Shown in pieces: positions 17,328-26,293 of a stretch of 64,000 bases of DNA. This DNA is from Fuscibacter oryzae. Lineage in GTDB: Bacteria > Pseudomonadota > Alphaproteobacteria > Rhodobacterales > Rhodobacteraceae. Under the pieces are notes generated by a model. It had not been told where the DNA came from, made no database searches, and saw only the letters and a program-made list of their open reading frames with translations. Position 1 is the first letter of the stretch. Each line of letters starts with the position of its first letter. The translations under genes and the position numbers were made by a program. Location: positions 186,001 through 250,000 of the forward strand of contig NZ_JAESVP010000004.1 of NCBI RefSeq assembly GCF_016765795.1, in the 5' to 3' direction.

Positions 17328-19910
17328 ATGGAGCAGACCAGAACCGCCCCGGACATGCTGAAACGGCTTGAAACCCCCTTGCGGCTGACGCTGGCGGGGC
17401 TTTGGGCTGAACGGCTGTGCCGTGCCTTCTGGCCGCTGTGGTCGCTGGCGATTGCCATTCTGGCAGCCCTTGCCTTTGGCGCGCAGGATCATCTGCCGCT
17501 GGACCTGTTTTGGTATCTGGCCGTTGCTCTTGCCGCAGGTCTGGTCTGGGCGGCATGGCACGGCTGGCGGCGGTTCCGCAAACCCCTTCGGGCCGAGGCT
17601 TTGGCGCGCATTGATGCGCGCCTGCCCGGCCAGCCCCTTGCCGCGCTGAACGACACGCAGGCGCTGGGCCTGAACGATCCGGCCTCGCAGGCGCTATGGG
17701 CGGCGCACCGAACCCGCATGGCCGAACGGGCCAACGGCGCAAAGGCGGTGGCACCCGACCTGCGGCTATCGTCGCGCGACCCCTATGCCTTGCGCTATAT
17801 GGCGCTGACGGCGCTGATCATGGCGCTGGTCTTCGGCTCGCTTTGGCGGCTGACCTCGGTTTCCGCCCTTGCGCCGGGTGGTGCGCAGGCGGCTGCCGCG
17901 GGGCCGACATGGGAAGGCTGGGTCCAGCCGCCACCCTATACCGGCAAGCCCGCGCTATATCTGAATGACCAGAAGGGCGACGATCTGGCCTTGCCTGCCG
18001 GCACCCGGGTGCAACTGCGGTTTTATGGCGAGGCGGGCAGCCTGATCCTGAATGAAACCGTTTCGGCCCGCACCGATGCCCCCCCGGCATCCGAAGCGAA
18101 ACAGGATTTCACCGTCACCCGCGCCGGAAAGCTGGAGATCGCAGGCTCGGGGGGCCGGTCATGGGATGTAACGTTGATCCCGGATGCGCCGCCGCAGGTT
18201 TCGGTTGTGGGCCAGATCGGCCGCACCGCCGATGGCCGATTTAAACAGGGGTTTTCGGCCAAGGATGATTATGGCGTAACCAAGGGGCAGGTGGTGATCA
18301 CCCTTGATCTGCCCGCCGTTGACCGCCGCTTTGGCCTTGCCACCGATCCGCAGGATGTGGCCCCGGTCACGCTGGACCTGCCCTTGCCCCTGCGCGGCAA
18401 ACGCACCGAATTCACCCAGGAGCTGGTGGATGACCTGTCCAAATCCATCCTCGCCAACCAGCCCGTCACCCTGACGCTCTCGGTCAGCGATGCGGCGGGC
18501 CAGACCGGCAGCACTGCCCCGGTCAAGGTTACCCTGCCGGGCAAACGCTTTTTCGATCCCTTCGCCGCCGCCCTGATCGAAATGCGCCGCGACATATTGT
18601 GGAGCCGCACCAACGCCCCTCGCGCCGTCCAAATCTTGCGCGCCGTCACCTTCGCGCCCGAAGGCTTCATCCGCAACGAACGCGCCTTCCTGCGCCTGCG
18701 CGTCGCCATGAAGCGGCTGGAGGCGAACGCCACCACCCTGACCCCGGCGATCCGCGACGAGGTGGCCGAAGAGCTGTGGCAAGTGGCCCTGCTGGTGGAA
18801 GAGGGCGATCTGCAATCGGCCAAGGAGCGCCTGAAACGCGCGCAAGACCGGCTGGACGAGGCGATCCGCAACGGTGCCTCGCCCGAGGAAATTCAGGCCC
18901 TGATGGATGAGATGCGTCAGGCGCTGGACGATTACATGAAAAAGCTGGCCGAGGACCAGAAGCGCAAGGGTGGCGATCAAACCTCGCAGAGCGATGGTCC
19001 CAAGATCGAGATGAGCCAGGACCAGCTTCAGCAGATGCTGGATAAGCTGCAAAAGCTGATGGAAGAGGGCAAAACGGCCGAGGCCGCCGAGTTGATGGAC
19101 CAGTTGCGCCAGTTCATGGAAAACATGCAACTGGCCGATGGCGCGGGCGGTGAGGGGCAGGGTGGCCCTGGCCAGCAGGCAATGCGCGATCTGGGCAAAA
19201 CCCTGCGCGGCCAGCAGGGCCTGTCTGATGACGCCTTCCGCAACATGCAGCGCGGGCAAGGGCAGGGCGAAGGCCCGGACCTGGGACAGAACCCGGACCT
19301 GGGACAGAACGATGGGCAGGGCGATCAGCCCGGCACGCCGCAGGGCCAGCCCGGCGATCAGCCGAATGGTCAGCAAGAGGGCCAGCTGGGCAATCAACCG
19401 GGCCAAAGCCTGCAAGATCGTCAGGCTGAATTGCGGCAAGAGATCGAGCGCCTGCAAGCTGAGGGCAAGCTGCCCGGCGCGGGCACCGAACAGGGCGAGG
19501 CGGGGCGTAAGCAACTTGATGAAGCCGGTCGCGCCATGGATCAGGCCGAACGTGCGCTGCGCGACGGCGATCTGCCGGGTGCGCTCGACCGTCAGGCCGA
19601 GGCGATGGATGCTATGCGAGAGGGCCTGCGCAACTTTGGCGAAGCCTTGGCGCAGGAAAATCGGCAACAGGGCGGGTCAGAGCGTCTGGGGCAGGCCGAT
19701 CCGCAGGACGGCCCGCCCAATGGCCGCGACCCCTTGGGTCGCCAGACCGGCAATGGCTATCGTATCGGGTCCGACAACAACCTGCCCGAAGGCAAGGATG
19801 TTTACCGCCGCGCGCAGGAACTGCTGGACGAGATCCGCCGTAGATCGGGTGAACAATCGCGCCCCGAAGGCGAGCGTGATTACCTGAAACGCCTGCTCGA
19901 CCTGTTCTGA
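17328..19910 (+). CDS. TIGR02302 family (DUF4175) membrane protein
   Basis: The 860-residue protein starts with two close membrane helices (about 38-48 and 62-82), has a third near residue 163, then a beta-rich periplasmic region (about 200-420), a long charged helical region (420-600) and a Gln/Gly/Pro-rich low-complexity part before a helical C-terminus. This is the layout of TIGR02302, an alphaproteobacterial family without a known function. An exact tandem 18-base repeat encodes PDLGQN twice at about residues 650-661. It follows lysA by 33 bases and probably shares its transcript. An envelope role is likely from topology, but nothing more can be said. Confidence 0.9.
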   Translation: MEQTRTAPDMLKRLETPLRLTLAGLWAERLCRAFWPLWSLAIAILAALAFGAQDHLPLDLFWYLAVALAAGLVWAAWHGWRRFRKPLRAEALARIDARLPGQPLAALNDTQALGLNDPASQALWAAHRTRMAERANGAKAVAPDLRLSSRDPYALRYMALTALIMALVFGSLWRLTSVSALAPGGAQAAAAGPTWEGWVQPPPYTGKPALYLNDQKGDDLALPAGTRVQLRFYGEAGSLILNETVSARTDAPPASEAKQDFTVTRAGKLEIAGSGGRSWDVTLIPDAPPQVSVVGQIGRTADGRFKQGFSAKDDYGVTKGQVVITLDLPAVDRRFGLATDPQDVAPVTLDLPLPLRGKRTEFTQELVDDLSKSILANQPVTLTLSVSDAAGQTGSTAPVKVTLPGKRFFDPFAAALIEMRRDILWSRTNAPRAVQILRAVTFAPEGFIRNERAFLRLRVAMKRLEANATTLTPAIRDEVAEELWQVALLVEEGDLQSAKERLKRAQDRLDEAIRNGASPEEIQALMDEMRQALDDYMKKLAEDQKRKGGDQTSQSDGPKIEMSQDQLQQMLDKLQKLMEEGKTAEAAELMDQLRQFMENMQLADGAGGEGQGGPGQQAMRDLGKTLRGQQGLSDDAFRNMQRGQGQGEGPDLGQNPDLGQNDGQGDQPGTPQGQPGDQPNGQQEGQLGNQPGQSLQDRQAELRQEIERLQAEGKLPGAGTEQGEAGRKQLDEAGRAMDQAERALRDGDLPGALDRQAEAMDAMREGLRNFGEALAQENRQQGGSERLGQADPQDGPPNGRDPLGRQTGNGYRIGSDNNLPEGKDVYRRAQELLDEIRRRSGEQSRPEGERDYLKRLLDLF
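19274..19309 (+). repeat. Exact tandem 18-base duplication inside the TIGR02302 gene
   Basis: The unit CCCGGACCTGGGACAGAA occurs twice in a row without a mismatch and keeps frame, coding (PDLGQN)x2. It sits in the Gln/Gly-rich linker. Identity at every third position suggests a recent slippage event, so copy number may vary between strains. Confidence 0.85.
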
Positions 19911-20119
19911 TCCGCTGCTGCGCTGGCAGCCACTCTATCCAGCTTCAAAAAGGTGTGGGAGGGAGGTGCGTAAGCCCCCGGCAGGCCCGATTTCAACCCG
20001 AGTCAATAGACCCTGGCTCGCACATGTTAGGCGACCAAGGGCTGGCAAAAATCGTTGCCAACTCTCCTCGGTTGGGAGGGTGACAGGTGGGTTGAACCGG
20101 CGGGACAGGCGCTCCAGCC
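19911..20119. ncRNA. Structured intergenic region between convergent genes; possible ncRNA
   Basis: No gene is visible in these 209 bases. TTCAACCC (19992-19999) pairs with GGGTTGAA (20089-20096), and between them lie CCCTGG/CCAAGGG, GGCAA/TTGCC and CCAAC/GTTGG hairpins, the last two sharing two bases. An outer stem enclosing three hairpins is more structure than a plain terminator needs. No clear promoter or U-tract fixes the strand. It does not match tmRNA, RNase P, SRP or 6S signatures that I could check by eye. A pair of ordinary terminators is the alternative. Confidence 0.35.
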
Positions 20120-20917
20120 TCAGCCCGGATCGCTGGTGATGCCGCGGATTTGCCCGCTCAGGCTGCGCAATGTCTCGTCCAGCCACAACCGTCCGGCATC
20201 GACCTTGCCGACATAGGCTGTCAGGCTCGGACCGGCACCGGGGAATTGTTCCGACAGTTTCGGCGCCATGACATAAACCACCGTTGCCACAACCGCCGCC
20301 AGAACAGTCAGCAGAAACCCGGTGCGAAAGCCGCGTCGCCCCGGTTTGCCCAGCGTTTCGGCCACGGCCCCGGCCTCGCCGTCGCGGGGCTCTGTCGTGG
20401 CGCGCAGGGTGGAGTTGATCTCGTCAATCTCTGGCAACAGGTCACGCCGGGCCTGCGGTTTGGCCGGTTCGGCCATTGGCGGCGGCGTCTCGATGCCCTT
20501 CATCGCGGCAATCCGGCGCGCGGCGGCATCGGGGGCCGGGGGCGGTTGCAGGCCCAGCTCGGTCTGGGTCTCGATCGGCTGTGGCGCCTCGGACTTGCGG
20601 GCGGCGGTCTCGCGCTCGGCCTCTTCGCGCAAGACCGACAGCACGGAATCGTCGATTGACCGCGCGGCTGGCCCCTCTGCCGCAATCGCGGGCGCGGGGC
20701 CGGGCATCGGCGCGGGCGCAGGGGGCAGCTCCTCGTCATCCTCTTCGGGCATGGGCGAGAACAACGCGTCCTCCGCCTCGGCGGCGGCCGTCACATCGGG
20801 GGGAAGCTGAAACCACGCATGGCCGCAATTTGAACATTGCACATCACGCCCCGCCTCGGGGATGACCGAGGCATCCACCTCGTACTCTGCATCGCAGTTG
20901 GGGCAGATCAGGCGCAT
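20120..20917 (-). CDS. Zinc-ribbon membrane protein (MJ0042-type N-terminus)
   Basis: The 265-residue protein starts MRLICPNCDAEYEV and carries a zinc ribbon with Cys5, Cys8, Cys28 and Cys31, the MJ0042 type. A long acidic and Pro/Ala-rich linker follows (about 45-160), then a membrane helix at about 199-217 and a C-terminal domain of some 48 residues that would be periplasmic. I chose the ATG at 20917 because the zinc ribbon starts there; the longer frame has no ribosome site. It is divergent from ftsE, a neighbourhood seen in relatives. The function is unknown; the zinc ribbon faces the cytoplasm. Confidence 0.88.
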   Translation of the reverse strand: MRLICPNCDAEYEVDASVIPEAGRDVQCSNCGHAWFQLPPDVTAAAEAEDALFSPMPEEDDEELPPAPAPMPGPAPAIAAEGPAARSIDDSVLSVLREEAERETAARKSEAPQPIETQTELGLQPPPAPDAAARRIAAMKGIETPPPMAEPAKPQARRDLLPEIDEINSTLRATTEPRDGEAGAVAETLGKPGRRGFRTGFLLTVLAAVVATVVYVMAPKLSEQFPGAGPSLTAYVGKVDAGRLWLDETLRSLSGQIRGITSDPG

Positions 20918-21086
20918 CACGCTTCCGTATTTGCTCTCAGTCAGACCCATTCGCAGGCCTTTTGTGGAATGTGTAGCAACGAAGTCTGCAATCTCCAAGC
21001 CTTTGTCTTTCCGCAACATACCGCTGCGACTTGTGATTGGCGCGTTTCCGGGCAATTCTCGCCCCCGCTTGGAATGGGGGATTGCA

Positions 21087-21758
21087 GTGATTGCCTTCGA
21101 GAACGTCGCCTACAACTATGGCGGGGGCGAACTTCTGTCAGACATCTCGTTGCGTCTGGCACCGGGGTCTTTTCATTTCCTGACCGGGCCATCCGGGGCG
21201 GGCAAGACCACATTCCTGAAACTGTGCTATGCGGAACTGCTGCCGACGGCTGGCCATGTCACGATCTTTGATCACGACGTTCATGGCCTGACGCGCGATG
21301 ATGTCGCCATGACCCGGCGGCGGATTGGCGTTGTGCATCAGGATTGCCAGTTTCTGGATCATTTGCCGCTGTCGGCCAACATTGCGCTACCCTTGATGGT
21401 GGCGGGTCGGGCAGCGCCGCAGGGCGATCTGTCTGACCTGATGGGCTGGGTGGGACTTGACCGGCTGGCCCACAGCTTGCCGCCGCAATTGTCGGGGGGC
21501 GAACGGCAACGCGCCGCCTTGGCCCGCGCCATCATTACCGGGCCGGATGTCATTCTGGCCGATGAGCCGACCGGCAACCTGGATTGGGACATGTCGCTGC
21601 GCCTGCTGACGCTGCTTGTGGAGCTGAACCGGATGGGGAAAACCGTGGTCGTCGCCACCCATGACCTGAACCTGATCCGTCAGGCCAAAAGCCTGACCGC
21701 AGCGCGTGTGCTGCGCATCGCCAAGCGGCGCATCCAGCTTGCGGGGGCCGACCTGTGA
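21087..21758 (+). CDS. ftsE: Cell division ATP-binding protein FtsE
   Basis: FtsE is the ATPase of the FtsEX complex, which activates septal peptidoglycan hydrolases at the divisome. The 223-residue product from the GTG at 21087 (GGGGG upstream) has Walker A GPSGAGKTT (Lys40), the signature LSGGERQRAALARA, Walker B VILADEPTG and the switch His in VVVATHD. The longer frame through the divergent promoter region was rejected. It overlaps ftsX by 4 bases, and plsC, tfoX and a PPOX gene follow in the same operon. An EnvC-like factor, the usual FtsX partner, is encoded at 58341-59465. Confidence 0.95.
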   Translation: MIAFENVAYNYGGGELLSDISLRLAPGSFHFLTGPSGAGKTTFLKLCYAELLPTAGHVTIFDHDVHGLTRDDVAMTRRRIGVVHQDCQFLDHLPLSANIALPLMVAGRAAPQGDLSDLMGWVGLDRLAHSLPPQLSGGERQRAALARAIITGPDVILADEPTGNLDWDMSLRLLTLLVELNRMGKTVVVATHDLNLIRQAKSLTAARVLRIAKRRIQLAGADL

Positions 21759-22681
21759 GTCTGCAACTGACCCTGCCGCCGCAGATCACCCGCCTGCTGC
21801 AACACCGCATCTTTCACGCCAGCCCTGCCGATTCGGTGGTGCCGCCCTCTGGCCACACCGCCTGGCTGACCAGCTTTACCGCCGGTGCCATGACCTTTCT
21901 GGCGGTCTTTGCGCTGGCGCTGTCGCTGGCCTCTGGTCGGTTGGCTGAACGCTGGGCCGGTGCGCTGGACCGCACGGCCACAGTGCGTATTGCCGCGGCA
22001 TCGGGCCAGATCGATGCCCAGACCAAGGCGGTTCTGGCTGTGCTGGCCACCACCCCCGGTATCGCGAGCGCCCGCGCCTTGGGCGATGACGAGCAGCGCA
22101 AGCTGCTGGAGCCGTGGTTCGGCCCTAACCTGCCCGTGGAATCGCTGCCCCTGCCGCGCCTGATCGAAGTGACCGAGGATGGCAGCGGCTATGATGCTGA
22201 GGGCCTGCGCCAGCGCTTGACGGCAGAGGCACCGGGCGCGGTGTTCGATGATCACACCCGCTGGCGCAAACCGCTGGCAACGGCGGCCTCTCGGCTGCGG
22301 CTTTTGGGCTGGCTGGCCATCGCGCTGATCGGGTTGACCATGGCCGCGATGATCACGCTGGCCGCCAATGCCTCGCTTGCCGCCAATGCGCAGGTGATCG
22401 GCGTGCTGCGCCTTGTTGGTGCGCGCGACAGCTATATTGCCCGCGCCTTCGTGCGTCGCTTTACCCTGCGCGCCTTTGCAGGAGCGGCGGCAGGGGCGCT
22501 GGGCGGCATGCTGGGTGTGGCGCTGCTGCCTTCGGCCGATGCGGCGGGGGCGTTCATGACCGGCCTTGGCTTTCACGGGGCGGGCTGGCTTTTGCCGCTG
22601 GTCCTGCCACCTCTGGCCGGGCTGGTGGCCTTTGCCGCCACCCGCGCCGCCGCCTTTCGCAAACTGAGGGAGCTGCACTGA
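21755..22681 (+). CDS. ftsX: Cell division protein FtsX
   Basis: FtsX is the membrane partner of FtsE and passes the ATP signal to periplasmic amidase activators. The 308-residue protein has a cytoplasmic N-terminus, a first membrane helix at about 45-65, a periplasmic domain of about 110 residues, and three more helices near 188-208, 235-265 and 270-295. It starts with GTG in a 4-base overlap with ftsE and ends in a TGATG overlap with plsC. Sequence conservation in this family is low; the call rests on topology and coupling with ftsE. Confidence 0.92.
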   Translation: MSLQLTLPPQITRLLQHRIFHASPADSVVPPSGHTAWLTSFTAGAMTFLAVFALALSLASGRLAERWAGALDRTATVRIAAASGQIDAQTKAVLAVLATTPGIASARALGDDEQRKLLEPWFGPNLPVESLPLPRLIEVTEDGSGYDAEGLRQRLTAEAPGAVFDDHTRWRKPLATAASRLRLLGWLAIALIGLTMAAMITLAANASLAANAQVIGVLRLVGARDSYIARAFVRRFTLRAFAGAAAGALGGMLGVALLPSADAAGAFMTGLGFHGAGWLLPLVLPPLAGLVAFAATRAAAFRKLRELH

Positions 22682-23406
22682 TGCCCACCCCGATCCGCTG
22701 GCTTCTGTCACTGATTTTCGTCGTGCAGATGTATCTGGCGATGGCAGTGATTGCGCTTGTCTTTGCCCCTTTCGCCCTGTTCAGCCGCAACGCGGCCTTC
22801 ATGGCCTGCCACAGCTTTTGCGCTTGGGTGATCCTCACCGCGCGTATCCTGTGCGGCCTGCGGAGTGAGGTGCGCGGCACCCCGCCGACATTCGAGGCCG
22901 TGGTCGCCGCCAAGCATCAAAGTTTCTTTGACATCATCCTGATCTTCCACGCCGTCCCGCGCGGCAAATTCATCATGAAGCGAGAGTTGCTGTATGCGCC
23001 CTTCCTTGGCCAATACGCCCTGCGCATCGGTTGCGTGCCGGTTGATCGCGGCAAGCGCGGGGCCGCAATCACCAAGATGAAGGCCGATGTAGCGCGTGGC
23101 GCGGCCAGCCCGGGCCAGTTGATCATCTATCCGCAAGGCACCCGTGTGCCCCCCGGTGAAAAGCGGCCCTACAAGGTGGGCACCGGGTTGCTTTATGATC
23201 AACTGGCACAGCCCTGTGTGCCAGTCGCCACCAATGTGGGCCTGTTCTGGCCCAAACGCGGCATATTGCGCAAACCCGGCCTTGCGGTGGTCGAATTCCT
23301 GCCGGTGATCCCGCCCGGCAAACCCGTGCCCGAATTCATGACCTTGGTCGAGACGCAGGTGGAAACCGCATCGGATCGCCTGATGGAACAGGCGCAAAGG
23401 GGCTGA
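22681..23406 (+). CDS. plsC: 1-acyl-sn-glycerol-3-phosphate acyltransferase
   Basis: PlsC adds the second acyl chain to lysophosphatidic acid, giving phosphatidic acid at the inner membrane. The 241-residue protein has an N-terminal hydrophobic anchor (about 8-33), the catalytic HQSFFD motif (His79 and Asp84), and the substrate-binding YPQGTRVPPGE segment near residue 150. The start overlaps the ftsX stop by one base. Linking phospholipid synthesis to ftsEX in one operon is notable but seen in related genomes. Confidence 0.95.
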   Translation: MPTPIRWLLSLIFVVQMYLAMAVIALVFAPFALFSRNAAFMACHSFCAWVILTARILCGLRSEVRGTPPTFEAVVAAKHQSFFDIILIFHAVPRGKFIMKRELLYAPFLGQYALRIGCVPVDRGKRGAAITKMKADVARGAASPGQLIIYPQGTRVPPGEKRPYKVGTGLLYDQLAQPCVPVATNVGLFWPKRGILRKPGLAVVEFLPVIPPGKPVPEFMTLVETQVETASDRLMEQAQRG

Positions 23407-23408
23407 CC

Positions 23409-23741
23409 ATGGCCACCAGGCCCGAAACCGTCGCAACGATCCTTGATGCCCTGCCCGGCACCAGCGCCCGCAAGATGTTTGGCGAATATGCTCTGTATCT
23501 GGATGGCAAGGTGGTGGCGCTGATCTGCGATGACAGCCTGTTTGTCAAAGATCTGCCGCCCGCCCGCAGCCTTTTGCCAGATGCGCCGCTGGCCCCGCCC
23601 TATCCGGGCGCAAAGCCGCATCTGGTGGCCGATGGCTGGCTGGATGATCCCGAGACTCTGGCCACCGCCATCGGCGCTTTGGCTGCGGTGCTTCCCCTGC
23701 CAAAGCCAAAGGCCGCGAAGCCGAGCGCAAAGAAAGGCTGA
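23409..23741 (+). CDS. TfoX/Sxy N-terminal domain protein
   Basis: The 110-residue protein is a stand-alone TfoX N-terminal domain: ARKMFGEYALYLDGKVVALICDD and the PYPGAKPHLVADGWLDDPE segment are typical. The C-terminus is a Lys/Pro/Ala-rich tail (KPKAAKPSAKK). The domain is related to the competence regulator Sxy, but single-domain versions have no established role. It follows plsC by 2 bases and precedes the PPOX gene by 2 bases, clearly one operon. Confidence 0.9.
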   Translation: MATRPETVATILDALPGTSARKMFGEYALYLDGKVVALICDDSLFVKDLPPARSLLPDAPLAPPYPGAKPHLVADGWLDDPETLATAIGALAAVLPLPKPKAAKPSAKKG

Positions 23742-23743
23742 CG

Positions 23744-24349
23744 ATGGACTGGATCACCGATCTCGACGCGCTGCACGTCCATTACGGCACACCGGGTCAG
23801 CCCGCCATGCGCAAGGTCACGGCGGCGCTGACCCCGGCCTATCGACAGTTTATCGAGGCCTCTCGCTTCTGCCTTCTGTCCACAGTGGGGCCAGAAGGCA
23901 CCGATGGCAGCCCGCGCGGTGACCAAGGGCCGGTGGTTACGGTGCAGGATGCCGAAACCTTGCTGCTGCCGGATTGGAAAGGGAATGAGCGGATCGATTC
24001 CCTGCGCAACATCCTGCGGGACGGGCGGGTCAGCCTGTATTTCATGATCCCCGGATCGACCACCTCGGTCCGCGTCAACGGCACCGCCCGACTGACCGCC
24101 GACCCCGCGCTCTGTGCCCGGTTCGAACGCGATGGCCGCAATCCCCGCACCGTCATCGTCATCCGCGTGGCAGAGGTTTATTCCCAATGCGCCCGCGCCC
24201 TGCAACGCAGTGCGCTTTGGACCAGTGGCGACCAGTCGGCAGGCCTGCCTACCGTTGGCCAGATGCTGGAACAGGCCACACGGGGCGAGATTGATGGTTC
24301 TGCCTATGACGCCGAACGCGCCACCCGCGCGCATCTGGGCTGGTGGTAG
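23744..24349 (+). CDS. Pyridoxamine 5'-phosphate oxidase-like FMN protein
   Basis: The 201-residue protein is a split-barrel flavin-binding protein of the PPOX class (probable FMN-dependent, DR_2398-type). Motifs are RFCLLSTVGPEGTDGSPRGD, LLLPDWKGNERIDSLRNIL and VYFHC-region equivalent VAEVYSQCARALQRS near residue 150. It is not PdxH itself, which has other substrate-binding residues. The reaction is unknown; the family includes FMN- and F420-dependent oxidoreductases. It is the last gene of the ftsE-ftsX-plsC-tfoX operon. Confidence 0.9.
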   Translation: MDWITDLDALHVHYGTPGQPAMRKVTAALTPAYRQFIEASRFCLLSTVGPEGTDGSPRGDQGPVVTVQDAETLLLPDWKGNERIDSLRNILRDGRVSLYFMIPGSTTSVRVNGTARLTADPALCARFERDGRNPRTVIVIRVAEVYSQCARALQRSALWTSGDQSAGLPTVGQMLEQATRGEIDGSAYDAERATRAHLGWW

Positions 24350-24356
24350 GCCGGGC

Positions 24357-24860
24357 CTATCCCAGCAGACACTCGCTGACGGCCAGATCAATCGCCAGAT
24401 GGGCCTTGGGGCCAAACTCACGCCCGGCGACATTGATGAAGATTGCGTTGTTCGTCACACGCAGGTCGGCATCGCTGACCGCCATAGTCGTCGTCGCCGC
24501 ATCGACATGGGCGGCGGTGAACAGCGCGCAATCGGCGGCAAAGCGCAGCACATAGCCGTTGAAGGTGGCAGGCCAGAAACTGCCCGCACCGGTTTCATAA
24601 CCAATCTCGATCCGGTTTGGCAGAATCTCGATCGTGACCGGCACCACATCCAGCCCGTTCTGGCCGCCCTCTGGCCCCATTCCGAACTCGATCCCGTCGT
24701 CCACGCGGACCGTCTGGCCCCTGCTTTCCAGCAGGGGCTGCGCCGGATCGTCATAGGTCAGGGTGTTCAGGGTGACCAGCCGCCCTTGCAGCGTGCCACC
24801 GGCAAGGGCAGGGGTTGCCAGCAGCATGAGCAGGGCCGCAAAAAGCCGCCCGCCGCGCAT
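24357..24860 (-). CDS. Secreted protein of unknown function
   Basis: The 167-residue product has a clean signal peptide (about 1-20, [20 protein letters not shown]). The mature part is predicted beta-rich, with alternating polar and hydrophobic residues, and two cysteines (about 110 and 164) that could form a disulfide. I do not recognise the family. Its start abuts the stop of the guanidinium exporter gene with a one-base overlap, so it is the third gene of an accA-gdx-secreted protein minus-strand operon. The association with accA looks like convenience, not function. Confidence 0.8.
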   Translation of the reverse strand: MRGGRLFAALLMLLATPALAGGTLQGRLVTLNTLTYDDPAQPLLESRGQTVRVDDGIEFGMGPEGGQNGLDVVPVTIEILPNRIEIGYETGAGSFWPATFNGYVLRFAADCALFTAAHVDAATTTMAVSDADLRVTNNAIFINVAGREFGPKAHLAIDLAVSECLLG

Positions 24861-25174
24861 CAGGCAAACTTGAGCGCGATGATGCCCGACAGGATCAGCA
24901 GCACGCCCAGCACCCGCAGCGCATTGACCGGCTCGTTGAACAGGAACACCGCCAGAATGGCTGTGCCCACCGCGCCGATGCCGACCCAGACCGCATAGGC
25001 CGTGCCCACCGGCAGCGATTTCATCGCCACCGACAACAGCCAGAAACTGGCCAGCGCGCCCGCAATGGTCAGAACCGAGGGCACCAGCCTGGTGAAGCCT
25101 TCGGAGTATTTCAGCCCCAGCGCCCAGCCCGTTTCCATCAGCCCGGCAATCAGAACGATGAGCCAGGGGTTCAT
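24860..25174 (-). CDS. gdx: SMR-family guanidinium exporter, Gdx (SugE) type
   Basis: Gdx proteins swap guanidinium for protons across the inner membrane as antiparallel dimers. The 104-residue protein has four membrane helices. Gdx-type rather than EmrE-type signatures are visible: the central Glu14 in [17 protein letters not shown] and [20 protein letters not shown]. Selective guanidinium transport is known for this subtype; here it is inferred. It overlaps accA by 4 bases, so it lacks a leader in which a guanidine riboswitch could sit. Creatinase, 14 kb away, is the only other guanidino gene in view. Confidence 0.9.
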   Translation of the reverse strand: MNPWLIVLIAGLMETGWALGLKYSEGFTRLVPSVLTIAGALASFWLLSVAMKSLPVGTAYAVWVGIGAVGTAILAVFLFNEPVNALRVLGVLLILSGIIALKFA

Positions 25175-26130
25175 GCCGCCAGACCTTTCGCTCCCATATC
25201 CAGGAACTTTTGCCGACGGTCTTTCAGCAGCACTTCTGGCTTCTTGCCCACCAATTCCTTGAGCATCGCCTCAATCGCCTTGCCCACCGCCTCGATGGTT
25301 TCCTTGCGCCCGCGCTGCGCGCCGCCCAAGGGCTCCTTGATGATCCGGTCGATAACGCCCAGCTTTTGCAGCTCTTGCGCCGTCAACCGCATCGCCTCGG
25401 CGGCTTCGCGCATCTTTTCGGCGTCTTTCCACAGGATCGAGGCGCAGCCCTCGGGTGTGATCACCGAATAGACCGAATGTTCCAGCATCGCGACGCGGTT
25501 TGCCGTGGCAATGGCCACCGCCCCGCCTGATCCGCCCTCACCCACCACGACCGAGATCAGCGGCACACCGATTTGCAGGCATTTCTCTGTGGACCGGGCA
25601 ATCGCCTCGGCCTGGCCGCGTTCCTCGGCTCCCTTGCCGGGGTAGGCGCCGGGGGTGTCGATCAGCGTGATCACCGGCAGGCGGAAGCGGTCGGCCAATT
25701 CCATCAGCCGCACGGCCTTGCGATAGCCTTCTGGCCGCGCCATGCCGAAATTCCGCTCGATCCGGCTTTTGGTGTCATTGCCCTTTTCGTGCCCGATCAC
25801 CACCACCGGCGTATCGTTGAACCGCGCCAACCCCCCGATCACGGCATGATCTTCGGCAAAGCCACGATCCCCGGCCAGAGAGGTAAATTCGGTGAACAGC
25901 GCCTCGACGTAATCCTTGGTATGGGGGCGGTCTGGGTGGCGGGCCACAAGGCATTTCTGCCATGGCGTCAAGGCTTTATACAGGTCACGCAGCGCGGTCT
26001 CCGCCTTGCGGTCCAGCCCTTCGGTTTCCTTGGAAATATCCATCGAAGGGTTCGCGCGCGCCAGCGCCCGCAGCTCTTCGGCCTTGCCTTCGATTTCCGC
26101 GAGGGGCTTTTCGAAATCCAGATAGTTCAT
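25171..26130 (-). CDS. accA: Acetyl-CoA carboxylase carboxyltransferase subunit alpha
   Basis: AccA and AccD form the carboxyltransferase that makes malonyl-CoA for fatty-acid synthesis. The 319-residue protein shows the crotonase-like fold segments [36 protein letters not shown] and [30 protein letters not shown] in family order (I name them separately; each is conserved). It is first in a minus-strand operon with gdx and a secreted protein gene. Confidence 0.97.
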   Translation of the reverse strand: MNYLDFEKPLAEIEGKAEELRALARANPSMDISKETEGLDRKAETALRDLYKALTPWQKCLVARHPDRPHTKDYVEALFTEFTSLAGDRGFAEDHAVIGGLARFNDTPVVVIGHEKGNDTKSRIERNFGMARPEGYRKAVRLMELADRFRLPVITLIDTPGAYPGKGAEERGQAEAIARSTEKCLQIGVPLISVVVGEGGSGGAVAIATANRVAMLEHSVYSVITPEGCASILWKDAEKMREAAEAMRLTAQELQKLGVIDRIIKEPLGGAQRGRKETIEAVGKAIEAMLKELVGKKPEVLLKDRRQKFLDMGAKGLAA

Positions 26131-26293
26131 CGGACACTCCGCAAAGGACCGCTTCTATATGGCCAAAGGGGGGGCAAGATGCAACTCGGCAAGATAGGCA
26201 ACACGGCGCCATGACCGCACGCTCGGCGTTGCCTTGCAACTTTGGTCAAGTCTGGCCAAGGTCGCGGGGCAGGGCAGGGGCTGGGCGGAACCG

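Noticed and set aside
19911-20119. tmRNA, RNase P, SRP or 6S RNA in the 209-base gap
   Set aside because: No tag reading frame, no GGAAGGAAGCAGCC-type SRP loop, no RNase P core; too short for RNase P. Left as an unassigned structured region.
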